From CAZEER01 sp964586315 (lineage in GTDB: Bacteria; Fidelibacterota; Marinisomatia; Marinisomatales; UBA1611), in contig CAZPHE010000002.1 of assembly GCA_964586315.1 (NCBI GenBank), forward strand, positions 33,307 through 97,306: DNA of 64,000 bases, in the 5' to 3' direction. Positions within the stretch are counted from its first letter, which is position 1. Every line of letters begins with the position of its first letter. Made by a program: the position numbers and the translations under genes. The notes under the pieces were generated by a model, which worked only from the letters and a program-made list of their open reading frames with translations, was not told where the DNA came from and ran no database searches. Shown one piece after another: positions 1-8,375 of this stretch.

Positions 1-1
1 T

Positions 2-535
2 CATGGCCACCTTGGCCCAGAAAGAGGCATACAAGATTTAGTTAAAGCGATGACTGATGTAATACAGCATTTTCCAGAAGCGGCGCTTACTCTTATAGGT
101 ACCTTTAGAACAAAGATATTTAGAACCCAAATATATCGTTTAATTGATGATTTAAAACTTAATCAATCAATACATATATTTGATCAGATTCCACATGTAG
201 ATATTTGGACTCATCTTTCTAAACATACTATTGGTGTTATTCCTTTTAGAAAGACACCGCTCACTAAAGAGAATACGCCAACGAAACTTTTTGAAATGAT
301 GGTTGCTGGATTAAAAATTGTTTCTAGCGATTTACCGCCAACACGGAATTTTGTTGGTAATTCTATCCATTGGTCTGAACCGGGAGATGTATTTTCACTT
401 GCGTCTGCTCTTATTCATGCCTGTTCCATGCCTAATAATCATCATAATCTTCGAAAGAACAAAGAATTAATCAAAAAAAATTACAATTGGGAAAAAAATA
501 AAGATAAATATCTCTCTCTATTCTATTCGCGATGA
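2..535 (+). CDS. Glycosyltransferase, C-terminal part (5' end outside window)
   Basis: The frame is open from the left edge (reads HGHLGPERGIQDLVKAM...), so the ATG at 50 is probably internal and the gene starts upstream. What remains looks like the C-terminal Rossmann half of a GT-B glycosyltransferase (GT4/GT1-like). It has an early G-P-x-R-G segment, a strand 'AALTLIGTF', a 'HVDIWTHLSKHTIGVIPF' segment and then 'PTKLFEMMVAGLKIVSSDLP', the usual place of the nucleotide-sugar-binding Glu. It probably transfers a sugar to a surface polysaccharide or lipid-linked glycan in the cytoplasm. The stop overlaps the next gene's ATG (ATGA), so the two are probably translationally coupled. The substrate cannot be told from sequence. 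Confidence 0.8.
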   Translation, partial: HGHLGPERGIQDLVKAMTDVIQHFPEAALTLIGTFRTKIFRTQIYRLIDDLKLNQSIHIFDQIPHVDIWTHLSKHTIGVIPFRKTPLTKENTPTKLFEMMVAGLKIVSSDLPPTRNFVGNSIHWSEPGDVFSLASALIHACSMPNNHHNLRKNKELIKKNYNWEKNKDKYLSLFYSR

Positions 536-1620
536 AAATATTATATATATCACCAGAAAATACAGTTGGAACACTTACATTATGGAAAAAAGAGCATGAA
601 TCTCGTGGCCATCAATGTCGGACAATAACCTTTTTTAAAAATCCAAAAAGTTATAATGAAGATATTTGTTTGAATCTCCCATTTAATTTTACTTTACCAA
701 TAATGTCACAATTAAGAAATTATATATATAAGTATTATCGTGGGAAAGAAGGGTATCATAAAAAAAAAGATGGCTATCCTCCTGTTTGGGAGCCAGAAGG
801 ATTTCTTGATCGTTCTTTTTTTAAGTTTAAGGATTTTCTGTGGAAGCCAATAGTTGAAAGAGCAATTATAAAATATCATTTATATGATTTTGATGTTTTT
901 CATTTTGAAAGTGGAACGGATTTTCTGAAAAATGAATTTTTTGTAAAAGAATTAAAAAACAAAGATAAAAAAATTATTTGTCATTATCATGGTGAAGATT
1001 TAAGAGCTCGAGGTGTTATGCCATTTATTAATAAGGAATCAGATCTTAATCTTACCAATGAATTGGATTTATTAAATAAACATCCAAATATACATTATAT
1101 TTTTTTACCTTTTGAAACCTCTGCGTTTATAGAAAAAAAACAACTTAATGATACCTTGCGTGTATCACACGCGCCTACCAATCGTTTTTATAAGGGTTCG
1201 GACCATATAATATCTACATGTGAACAATTACAAAGTGAGGGCCATATTGATTTTGATCTTATAGAGAATGTTCCTCATGAAACTGTCTTAAAAAAGAAAG
1301 CTAAATCAGATATATTTATAGACCAAATTGGCAATCGAGGAGGATGGGGTTATGGTATGAATTCGGTGGAAGCACTTTCCATGGGTATTTGCACACTGAC
1401 TGAGATGAATGATAAATATAATACTTTTTTACCTGATCATCCGTTTATCCACGTCACTAAAAATACTTTAGATTATGAACTTCGGGCACTTATTAACAAT
1501 AGGGAAAAAATCCTACTGCATAGTACAAATGGAAAGATGTGGGTTGAAAAAATCCATGACGTGGGGAAAGTTGCGGATTCTCTCTATGATTATTACAGAT
1601 CGATAGGACTTATATGTTAA
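532..1620 (+). CDS. Glycosyltransferase-like protein (GT4-type)
   Basis: A 362-residue protein starting with 'MKILYISPENTVGTLTLW', the typical first strand of a GT-B fold. A middle 'ICHYHGEDLRARG' loop and a C-terminal 'SDIFIDQIGNRGGWGYGMNSVEALSMG' segment correspond to the Rossmann region with the donor-binding Glu (here in NSVEALSMG). It overlaps the previous gene by 4 bases and the next by 7, so it belongs to a glycan assembly operon. There is no signal peptide or membrane segment, so the enzyme should be cytoplasmic. The family call rests on fold-like motifs only, and donor and acceptor are unknown. Confidence 0.72.
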   Translation: MKILYISPENTVGTLTLWKKEHESRGHQCRTITFFKNPKSYNEDICLNLPFNFTLPIMSQLRNYIYKYYRGKEGYHKKKDGYPPVWEPEGFLDRSFFKFKDFLWKPIVERAIIKYHLYDFDVFHFESGTDFLKNEFFVKELKNKDKKIICHYHGEDLRARGVMPFINKESDLNLTNELDLLNKHPNIHYIFLPFETSAFIEKKQLNDTLRVSHAPTNRFYKGSDHIISTCEQLQSEGHIDFDLIENVPHETVLKKKAKSDIFIDQIGNRGGWGYGMNSVEALSMGICTLTEMNDKYNTFLPDHPFIHVTKNTLDYELRALINNREKILLHSTNGKMWVEKIHDVGKVADSLYDYYRSIGLIC

Positions 1621-2705
1621 ATAATCAAATTTACAGGCCAGCCCATTTGGTTTTTGCAAATTTGGTGAGTTTAATTTTATATCCATATTATGCCATTTGT
1701 AATTTTTTTCGTACCAAAAATTCTATAGAGAAAATTGAAATTAAAACTATTCTTGTTACAGAGTATCATCGCATTGGTGATATTTTAATAATTGCACAAC
1801 CGTTGGATTCTATTAAGAAAAAATTTCCTAATGCTAAGCTAGTTTTAGTTTGCCACCAATCAGCGGCTAAACTTGCTGAACATTTAGGGTTAGCTGATGA
1901 AGTGTTATCAGTTATGGTGCCTTGGACAAATTGGAATTGGTCATTAATTCATTGGATTCAAGCTAGATCCTTTGCGCGACAATTAAGAAAAAAAGAAATA
2001 GACTTGGCATTTGATTTTAAAGGAGATTTAAGAAATGCTTGGTTTCTATGGCAAATGAAGCCGAAAGTTAGTTTTGGATATTTAACAACGGGCGGTAAAT
2101 ATTTTTTTACTAATTCATTTAAAATGGATCCAAATCTTCATCAATCTATCCGTGCGGAAAAATTAATCAGCGAAGTTGGCTGTAAACCGAATAATAAAAA
2201 TCTTCCCAAATCAAAGTTAAACACAGATGGAATGATAGCTTTTCATATGGGGACTAGTGATTCAAGAAGATCATGGCCTGTAAAACATTGGTTAAAGTTG
2301 GCAAAATTGCTATCATCTAATTACCAAATTAGTTTAGTGAAAACCTCTGAAGCATCAGATTTACAAAAATTATTTAAGAATACAACATTAAATATTAAAG
2401 TTTTTCAAGGAGATTTAATCGAGTTTAAAAACTGGTTGGAGAATCAGAGATGTTTAATTTCACCTGATTCCATGGCAGGTCATCTTGCCGCACATGTTGG
2501 CATTCCAGTATTTACTATTTTCGGTTCTCAAAATCCTAATTTAACACGTCCTATAAGTAATATTAGTACCGTAATAGCACCGGATATTCCGTGTGAGCAT
2601 CAACGTAGTCATTGGCGTTTATGTCAAGATTGTATGGAATCTGTATCACCAAAAAAGGTAGCCAAAACGATCATAAATAAACTGTCTAGTTTTGAAAGTC
2701 AATAA
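1614..2705 (+). CDS. Glycosyltransferase family 9 (heptosyltransferase-like)
   Basis: This 363-residue protein has the landmarks of GT9 (ADP-heptose:LPS heptosyltransferase family). They are 'TEYHRIGDILIIAQPL' near residues 45-60 (the G-D loop), 'FHMGTSDSRRSWPVKHW' in the second domain, and 'SPDSMAGHLAAHVGIPVFTIFG' followed by N-x-x-x-T-R-P, where the family binds the nucleotide sugar. A C-terminal cysteine cluster (C-E-H-Q ... C-Q-D-C) is also common in GT9 proteins. It probably adds heptose or a related sugar to a lipopolysaccharide core or surface glycan. It is the last gene of the glycosyltransferase operon. The N-terminal 'LVFANLVSLILYPYYAICNFF' is hydrophobic and may anchor it to the inner membrane. 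Confidence 0.85.
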   Translation: MLNNQIYRPAHLVFANLVSLILYPYYAICNFFRTKNSIEKIEIKTILVTEYHRIGDILIIAQPLDSIKKKFPNAKLVLVCHQSAAKLAEHLGLADEVLSVMVPWTNWNWSLIHWIQARSFARQLRKKEIDLAFDFKGDLRNAWFLWQMKPKVSFGYLTTGGKYFFTNSFKMDPNLHQSIRAEKLISEVGCKPNNKNLPKSKLNTDGMIAFHMGTSDSRRSWPVKHWLKLAKLLSSNYQISLVKTSEASDLQKLFKNTTLNIKVFQGDLIEFKNWLENQRCLISPDSMAGHLAAHVGIPVFTIFGSQNPNLTRPISNISTVIAPDIPCEHQRSHWRLCQDCMESVSPKKVAKTIINKLSSFESQ

Positions 2706-2875
2706 TAAATATAAATATTGTCAATAACTCCATTATTAGTAAATTTACTCAATGAAAAAAAGAATGACCTTGAATTTCAATCAAGATTCTATTAAGTCAA
2801 TCTTTTTTCATGTGATTGAGATTATTGCACTCGGTAATATTCTCAACCAAAAAACCAAACCAAGGAGGTATCGGC
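2706..2875. other. Intergenic region with weak hairpins and a possible promoter
   Basis: These 170 bases separate the glycosyltransferase operon from the small membrane-protein genes. They hold nested inverted repeats: TCAATCA (2777-2783) with TGATTGA (2813-2819), and AAGATT (2783-2788) with AATCTT (2799-2804), the latter running into six T. This could be a weak terminator. A possible promoter is TTGAGA (2816-2821), 16 bases, TATTCT (2838-2843). Both readings are tentative because promoter consensus in this lineage is uncertain. Confidence 0.3.
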
Positions 2876-3085
2876 ATGGCTGATGTTACTTCAACCGTAT
2901 CAAATGCAGCATCTGGTGTAGTGGGTGTAATTAAAGCGCTCATTGTGTTGTTTGTTTTTGTCAACATTATTTATTCCACGGGTTTTGATCCTATTGGCGG
3001 AATTGTAGATCTTGTAAATACATTTTTAGATGGTGGATTTGCTGGGCTACTTGCTTTGTTGGTTTTTCTCTCGTTTCTGGCATAA
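2876..3085 (+). CDS. Small membrane protein with GFAGLLAL motif (paralogue 1)
   Basis: The 69-residue frame starts at ATG 2876, chosen because a full AAGGAGG ribosome site lies 9 bases upstream. A longer TTG start at 2816 has no such site. The protein has a central hydrophobic segment (about residues 14-32), an acidic loop 'DPIGGIVDLVNTFLDGG' and a second hydrophobic segment ending in LSFLA. The motif D-G-G-F-A-G-L-L-A-L recurs as D-A-G-F-A-G-I-L-A-L in the next gene, so the two are likely paralogues. I do not recognise the family. Size and two-helix layout resemble small holin-, bacteriocin- or membrane-scaffold-type peptides, but nothing fixes a function. The strong ribosome site suggests high expression. 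Confidence 0.7.
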   Translation: MADVTSTVSNAASGVVGVIKALIVLFVFVNIIYSTGFDPIGGIVDLVNTFLDGGFAGLLALLVFLSFLA

Positions 3086-3151
3086 TAACACAGGATAAAT
3101 TAGGAAGATTATTTACTTTAATCTGCCTAATCCTGAAAACAGGAGGAAACT

Positions 3152-3367
3152 ATGCTTAAAGGCATGCAACAGGTAAATGAATGGCTAGCTCAGCTTACTG
3201 ACTTAGCTAAAACCTTAGTCGTGATCGGTATTATTGTAGGAATTCTGTTTGATGATTACTTTGGTGTTATCGCAGGATTAGGACGTGTTATGTCCCAGTT
3301 TGGCGATGCAGGATTTGCAGGAATACTAGCTCTGGCTATTTTAGTAATGTGGTACGAAAAAAAATAG
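3152..3367 (+). CDS. Small membrane protein with GFAGILAL motif (paralogue 2)
   Basis: A 71-residue protein preceded by an AGGAGG site (about 3142) at good spacing to ATG 3152. It has an amphipathic N-terminus (MLKGMQQVNEWLAQL), a hydrophobic segment 'LVVIGIIVGILF', an acidic 'DDYFGVIAGLGRV' loop and a second segment 'GFAGILALAILVMW' ending in YEKK. It shares the GFAG(I/L)LAL block with the upstream gene 66 bases away. A strong terminator follows directly, so the two form a bicistronic unit. Function is unknown. A pair of two-helix proteins could form a hetero-oligomer, but that is inference. Confidence 0.7.
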   Translation: MLKGMQQVNEWLAQLTDLAKTLVVIGIIVGILFDDYFGVIAGLGRVMSQFGDAGFAGILALAILVMWYEKK

Positions 3368-3386
3368 ATTGAAATTGAAATCAGAG

Positions 3387-3416
3387 AAAGCGCCCCGATT
3401 CGGGGCGCTTTTGTTT
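3387..3416 (+). terminator. Rho-independent terminator
   Basis: A perfect 11-bp stem AAAGCGCCCCG / CGGGGCGCTTT (3387-3397 with 3401-3411), a 3-base ATT loop and a T-rich tail TTGTTTT. It ends the two-gene small membrane-protein unit. It is the most GC-rich hairpin in an otherwise AT-rich stretch. Confidence 0.92.
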
Positions 3417-3507
3417 TAAGTTCTAAACTGCGTTTGGATAGATAATTATCATTAAAACTATGGTAATGCGTTTTTATATTGTATTTATTTAACCATTAAT
3501 TTTGTCA

Positions 3508-4974
3508 ATGAAATATAGTATCTTGATTTTTTTAGTTGCTGCAATTGTATATGGAGATATACATGTGTTTAATCGCCGCGCAGGTACAGAATCTGAAATT
3601 AGGATACTACCAAATTCTAACCCCCTTTATATTTCTGCAAAAGATTTAGCACAATCTTTAACTTCAAAGATATATGAAAATTCAGAAAGACAGAAACTGG
3701 TTTTATATATTGGTTCTAATAAAATTAAAATTTCTGGCAATAGTAGCTATATAATTATTGATGACAAGCCATTTCAAATGACCTCAGCAATTCGTGCGGA
3801 ATTAGATGATTTATATATCCCAGCTATAGATTTTTTTGATATTTTAAAGATGACTATAATGCCTGGAATTAATTTTGATTCTAAAAAGGAATTACTAGAA
3901 ATTGATGTTATTAAATTTAATATCACCGATATTAAAATAGATGTAAAGTCTAACGGTACAATAATCAGACTTTCTACGAAGAAACCATTTTCTGAAAATG
4001 GAGTTAGTTCCTTTATTAATAAACATGGATGGTTCTATTTAACTGTATCAGATGGGATAGTAGATACATCTATTATAAATACAGGTTTAACACGTGGAGT
4101 TGTTCGACAAATTGAATCAGACCAAATTGGAAAAACAGCTCAGGTTGCATTTAAGCTTGGTTCTGAAGTTATAAGCCATGAATGGTATCAAAGTCTAGAT
4201 CCCAATGAAATTGTCATAACATTACGCACTCCATTAGGAAAACTAAATGAGCATATTAAAGATGTCAAAGAAAAATGGAAATTAGATACTGTTGTTTTAG
4301 ATGCTGGACATGGAGGAAAAGATCCAGGCTCACAAGGTAAATATGGTACAAAAGAGAAAGATGTTGTTTTAGATATAACAAAACGTATTGGGAAACTATT
4401 AAAAAAAGCGGGTATTAATGTTATATATACGAGAGAAGAGGATGTTTTTATACCACTTATTGATCGTACTAAAATGGCCAATGATTCCAACGGAAAATTG
4501 TTTGTTAGTATCCATGCAAATTCTAATAATAATCGTAAAATACAAGGTTTTGAAACATATCTCTTACGCCCAGGTAAAAGTGAAGATGCGATAGAAGTTG
4601 CATCACGAGAAAATTCTGTAATAAAATTTGAGGAAAAGACTGGTCAATATGAAAAATTAACTGGTGAAAATTTAATTATGGCAACAATGGCCCAAAGTAT
4701 GTTTATGAAAGAAAGTGAAGATTTAGCTTCTATTATTCAAATGGAATTGGATAAAAGATTGGAAACACCAAATCGCGGTGTAAAACAAGCAGGGTTTTAT
4801 GTACTTATAGGAGCATCCATGCCGAATGTTCTTGTTGAGGTAGGCTATCTTTCTAATCCTGATGAAGAAAAAAAATTGAAACGTGGGGACCATAAACAAA
4901 GAATAGCAGAATCTATTGTCTCAGGTATTAAACATTTTAAATATACAAGAGAAAAACTCTTAGCTAAAGAATAA
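3508..4974 (+). CDS. N-acetylmuramoyl-L-alanine amidase (Amidase_3)
   Basis: A periplasmic peptidoglycan hydrolase that cleaves the amide between N-acetylmuramic acid and L-alanine. ATG 3508 gives a clean signal peptide (MKYSILIFLVAAIVYG), while a TTG two codons earlier is possible. Residues about 20-250 form an N-terminal region with copper-amine-oxidase-like or AMIN-like strands ('SAIRAELDDLYIPAIDFFDIL'). The catalytic domain shows the zinc ligands in 'VVLDAGHGGKDPGS' (His), 'TKEKDVVLDI' (Glu) and 'VSIHANSN' (His), and the catalytic Glu in 'VLVEVGYLSNPDEE'. At 488 residues it fits AmiC-type enzymes. It heads the housekeeping run, 3 bases before murI, so both neighbours act on cell-wall metabolism. 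Confidence 0.93.
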   Translation: MKYSILIFLVAAIVYGDIHVFNRRAGTESEIRILPNSNPLYISAKDLAQSLTSKIYENSERQKLVLYIGSNKIKISGNSSYIIIDDKPFQMTSAIRAELDDLYIPAIDFFDILKMTIMPGINFDSKKELLEIDVIKFNITDIKIDVKSNGTIIRLSTKKPFSENGVSSFINKHGWFYLTVSDGIVDTSIINTGLTRGVVRQIESDQIGKTAQVAFKLGSEVISHEWYQSLDPNEIVITLRTPLGKLNEHIKDVKEKWKLDTVVLDAGHGGKDPGSQGKYGTKEKDVVLDITKRIGKLLKKAGINVIYTREEDVFIPLIDRTKMANDSNGKLFVSIHANSNNNRKIQGFETYLLRPGKSEDAIEVASRENSVIKFEEKTGQYEKLTGENLIMATMAQSMFMKESEDLASIIQMELDKRLETPNRGVKQAGFYVLIGASMPNVLVEVGYLSNPDEEKKLKRGDHKQRIAESIVSGIKHFKYTREKLLAKE

Positions 4975-4977
4975 AAT

Positions 4978-5775
4978 ATGGATAATAGGCCTATTGGAGT
5001 ATTTGATTCAGGTATAGGAGGATTGACTGTTGTAAATACTCTAATAAAAATTTTGCCAGGTGAGACTATATACTATGTGGGTGATACAGCTAGAGTACCC
5101 TATGGTAATAAAAGTAAAAAACGTATCCAGCAGTTTAGTGCTGAGATTACTGAATGGTTAATAAAAAAAGATTGTAAAATGATTGTTGTGGCTTGTAATA
5201 CAGTATCATCTTTAGCGTTGGATTATTTACAATTAAAATTTTCAATACCGATTATTGGTGTTATTAAACCAGGTGTAGATAACGCTGTTAATTCAACTAG
5301 AAACTTTAATATTGGGGTTATAGGAACTCAGGCAACAATTAATTCTAATGCTTATGGAAAATATCTAAAATCTATCAATCCATCAATAAAAACAGTAAGC
5401 CAATCGTGCCCTTTGTTTGTTCCGTTGGTGGAAGAAGGTTGGATAGATGGTGATATCCCTATGTCGATTGCTAAGGTTTACCTTGATAGAATAATAAATG
5501 CTGAAGTTGATACAGTTATTTTAGGATGCACCCATTATCCATTATTGAAGGGAATTATCCAGTTGATTCTTGGTGAGAAAATAAATCTAGTTGATTCAGG
5601 GCAATCTATAGCCCAACTCGTAAAGTCTGAGTTAAGTAATAATAATTCTCTATCTAAAAACTGTTTAGGAGATATACATTGTTTTGTAACGGATGATGCA
5701 ACATCTTTTAGCTCTCTAGCCAGTCGGTTTTTAAATAGAGATATACGAAAAACTATTATCATTGACATCTACTGA
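4978..5775 (+). CDS. murI: Glutamate racemase
   Basis: Interconverts L- and D-glutamate for peptidoglycan precursors in the cytoplasm. The 265-residue length is normal. Family motifs are 'IGVFDSGIGGLTVV' at the N-terminus, 'VVACNTVSSLALDYL' with catalytic Cys73, and 'LGCTHYPLLKG' with catalytic Cys184 followed by the conserved Thr-His. The gene starts 3 bases after the amidase and its 3' end overlaps the next gene (folC) by 14 bases, consistent with one transcript. Confidence 0.96.
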   Translation: MDNRPIGVFDSGIGGLTVVNTLIKILPGETIYYVGDTARVPYGNKSKKRIQQFSAEITEWLIKKDCKMIVVACNTVSSLALDYLQLKFSIPIIGVIKPGVDNAVNSTRNFNIGVIGTQATINSNAYGKYLKSINPSIKTVSQSCPLFVPLVEEGWIDGDIPMSIAKVYLDRIINAEVDTVILGCTHYPLLKGIIQLILGEKINLVDSGQSIAQLVKSELSNNNSLSKNCLGDIHCFVTDDATSFSSLASRFLNRDIRKTIIIDIY

Positions 5776-7024
5776 ATTTTACCAATTACTGAATTCACTT
5801 TATTCCCTTCAAAGAAAAGGGATCAAACTCGGTCTTAGCCATACTCGCAGGCTATTAAATTTTTTAGGGAGCCCTCAACATAATTTTAAAATAATCCACG
5901 TTGCAGGCACCAATGGAAAAGGATCAACATGTGTTCATATTGAAAGTATTTTGCGAGAAAATGGTTACAATGTGGGTTTATACACATCTCCCCATTTAAT
6001 AAAATTTAATGAACGCATTAGAGTTAATGGTATTCCTATTACCAATCATGACATTGTTCATTTCATGGATTTTGTTAAAAATGAAATAAAAAAAATACGA
6101 TCTACTTTTTTTGAAACTACAACTGCAATGGCTTTAGATTATTTTAATAAAAAACATATTGATGTTGCTGTTATTGAAACAGGTTTGGGTGGTAGGTTAG
6201 ATGCCACAAATATAATAAAACCATACCTTACTGTTATGACACCGATTTCGATGGATCATATGGAAATCCTTGGAGACACTATACAAAAAATTGCTAAAGA
6301 AAAGGCAGGGATCATTAAAAAGAATATACCCTTAATTACTGCTCCTCAGATTCAAAAAGTGATGAATATTCTTGAAAAGAAAGCATTAGAAAAAAATACA
6401 ACAGTTATTCTTTCCGATTCTCCATCCTCTATTAAAATTACTAATCAAGGGACTACATTTTCACTTGGAAAACATACTATCACTACACCACTTCTTGGCT
6501 GTCATCAAGCTATTAATGCATCTTTGGCAATTTCTGCAACAAAATATTTTTGTTCAGATATAATACAAAAAAAAATAAATAAAGGGTTGAAGAATGTTGT
6601 CTGGCCAGGACGGATGCAAAAAATTTCGGAAAAAATCTATTATGATGTCGCTCATAATGAAGACGGAATTAAAAGAACATTAAATACAATAAAAAATCTG
6701 TATCCCAAATGTAACCTTTATGGATTGTTCTGTATTAAACAAAATAAAAATATTAAAAATATAATTGGAGTGATTTCAGGGCAGTTTAAGCAAGTTTTTG
6801 TATTGAATGATAAAAATGATTTATTAATTAATGCAACAGAGTTATATAAAAAATTAAAAGATTTCGGTTTTAAGAGTACTCCTGTTAAATCGATTAAAAG
6901 TGGTCTGATTCAGATTAATGGCTTTGGTGATGAAACAGGGATTACATTGATTTTTGGATCTCATTATATAGCTAAGGATATTTTTACTGCATTTGAAATA
7001 TCTTTTGACTCAGTTAAAATTTGA
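5762..7024 (+). CDS. folC: Folylpolyglutamate synthase / dihydrofolate synthase
   Basis: ATP-dependent ligase that adds glutamate to dihydropteroate and/or folates. The 420-residue protein has the P-loop 'IIHVAGTNGKGSTC' near residues 43-56, the 'YTSPHLIKFNERI' substrate loop, 'VAVIETGLGGRLDATN', 'MTPISMDHMEILGDT' and 'EKAGIIKK', all typical of the Mur ligase superfamily member FolC. The best start is TTG 5762, which overlaps murI by 14 bases and gives a normal N-terminus ('TEFYQLLNSLYSLQRKGIKLGL'). The C-terminal 'IFGSHYIAKDIF' matches the family ending G-S-x-Y-x-A. Confidence 0.94.
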   Translation: MTSTEFYQLLNSLYSLQRKGIKLGLSHTRRLLNFLGSPQHNFKIIHVAGTNGKGSTCVHIESILRENGYNVGLYTSPHLIKFNERIRVNGIPITNHDIVHFMDFVKNEIKKIRSTFFETTTAMALDYFNKKHIDVAVIETGLGGRLDATNIIKPYLTVMTPISMDHMEILGDTIQKIAKEKAGIIKKNIPLITAPQIQKVMNILEKKALEKNTTVILSDSPSSIKITNQGTTFSLGKHTITTPLLGCHQAINASLAISATKYFCSDIIQKKINKGLKNVVWPGRMQKISEKIYYDVAHNEDGIKRTLNTIKNLYPKCNLYGLFCIKQNKNIKNIIGVISGQFKQVFVLNDKNDLLINATELYKKLKDFGFKSTPVKSIKSGLIQINGFGDETGITLIFGSHYIAKDIFTAFEISFDSVKI

Positions 7025-7100
7025 TGTAATTTTAGTCTACTCTGCTATTCCTGCCGAGTGTATTAATTTTTCTAGAATATATATAATAGGTGTAAAATAT

Positions 7101-8351
7101 ATGAATCTTAATGAATTACAATCTTTGCATATTCGTGAACTCACAGAATTAGCTCAAAAATTAAATGTTTCTGGCAATATTGCAGGCCTTAATAAACAAG
7201 AACTAACAATTAAAATTCTTGAAGCAAATGCAAAAAAAGAAGGGGCTTTTTCTGCTCGTGGTGTTTTAGAAGTTATGCAAGATGGATATGGGTTTCTTCG
7301 TTCGCCAGATTTTAATTATATGCCTGGGCCAGATGATATTTATGTTAGCCCATCTCAGATTAAACGATTTGGTTTAAAAACTGGGCACTTGGTATCAGGG
7401 CAAATAAGACCTCCAAAATCTAAAGAACGTTTTTATGCTTTATTAAAAGTAGAAACTGTTAATTCATCGCCAATTGATAAACTTCAGGATATAATATTAT
7501 TTGATAATTTCACTCCATTATATCCAGAAGAAAAATTCAATTTAGAAACAAAGTCTAAAGATTTATCTATGAGGATTATGGATTTAATATCTCCTATAGG
7601 TAAAGGGCAAAGAGGTCTGATTGTTGCCCAGCCAAAAACAGGAAAAACAATTCTAATGCAAAAATTAGCTAATTCTATTAGTGAGAATCATCCAGAAACA
7701 AAAAGAATTGTTTTGTTAATAGATGAACGACCTGAAGAAGTGACAGATATGAAAAGGAATGTTAATGCAGAAGTCATCAGTTCTACATTTGATGAGCCAC
7801 CTGAGCGTCATGTGTCTGTAGCAGATATGGTTCTCCAAAAGGCAAAAAGGATGGTTGAATATGGAGATGATGTAGTGATTTTACTTGATAGTATCACACG
7901 TTTAGCAAGGGCTCATAATGCTGTTATTCCACATAGTGGGAAAATTCTCTCAGGTGGAGTCGATTTTAATGCACTCAAAAAACCAAAACAATTTTTTGGT
8001 GCAGCGCGAAATACAGAGGAGGGCGGAAGTTTAACTATTGTTTCAACGGCACTTATTGATACTGGCAGTAGGGCTGATGAAGTGATTTTCGAAGAATTTA
8101 AAGGCACTGGTAATATGGAGCTTGTTCTTGATCGTAGATTAAGTGATAGAAGAACTTATCCAGCTTTCGATATAATTCGTTCAGGAACTAGAAAAGAAGA
8201 ATTACTTCTAGGTCGTAAAGAATTAGGTAGAATGTGGATTCTTCGTAAACTTCTCAATGACATGAAGGTTGAAGAAGCTATGGAATTCATGCAAGATAGA
8301 ATGAAACGTACAAAATCTAATGATGAATTTCTTGATACAATGAGCCAATAA
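7101..8351 (+). CDS. rho: Transcription termination factor Rho
   Basis: Hexameric RNA-dependent ATPase that ends transcripts. I start it at ATG 7101 (MNLNELQSLHIREL), which gives 416 residues, the normal length. An upstream in-frame ATG at 6993 lies inside folC and would add 36 unrelated residues. Domains are Rho_N helices (1-45), a cold-shock-like RNA-binding domain ('ARGVLEVMQDGYGFLRSP', about 50-120), Walker A in 'VAQPKTGKTILM' (P178-T183), Walker B 'VVILLDSITRLARAHN', and the Q/R-loop region 'GGVDFNALKKPKQFFGAARN'. No obvious Shine-Dalgarno site precedes it. A Cas6-like gene follows 24 bases later. Confidence 0.97.
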   Translation: MNLNELQSLHIRELTELAQKLNVSGNIAGLNKQELTIKILEANAKKEGAFSARGVLEVMQDGYGFLRSPDFNYMPGPDDIYVSPSQIKRFGLKTGHLVSGQIRPPKSKERFYALLKVETVNSSPIDKLQDIILFDNFTPLYPEEKFNLETKSKDLSMRIMDLISPIGKGQRGLIVAQPKTGKTILMQKLANSISENHPETKRIVLLIDERPEEVTDMKRNVNAEVISSTFDEPPERHVSVADMVLQKAKRMVEYGDDVVILLDSITRLARAHNAVIPHSGKILSGGVDFNALKKPKQFFGAARNTEEGGSLTIVSTALIDTGSRADEVIFEEFKGTGNMELVLDRRLSDRRTYPAFDIIRSGTRKEELLLGRKELGRMWILRKLLNDMKVEEAMEFMQDRMKRTKSNDEFLDTMSQ

Positions 8352-8375
8352 TAATTTTGGAATTTAATATGTAAA

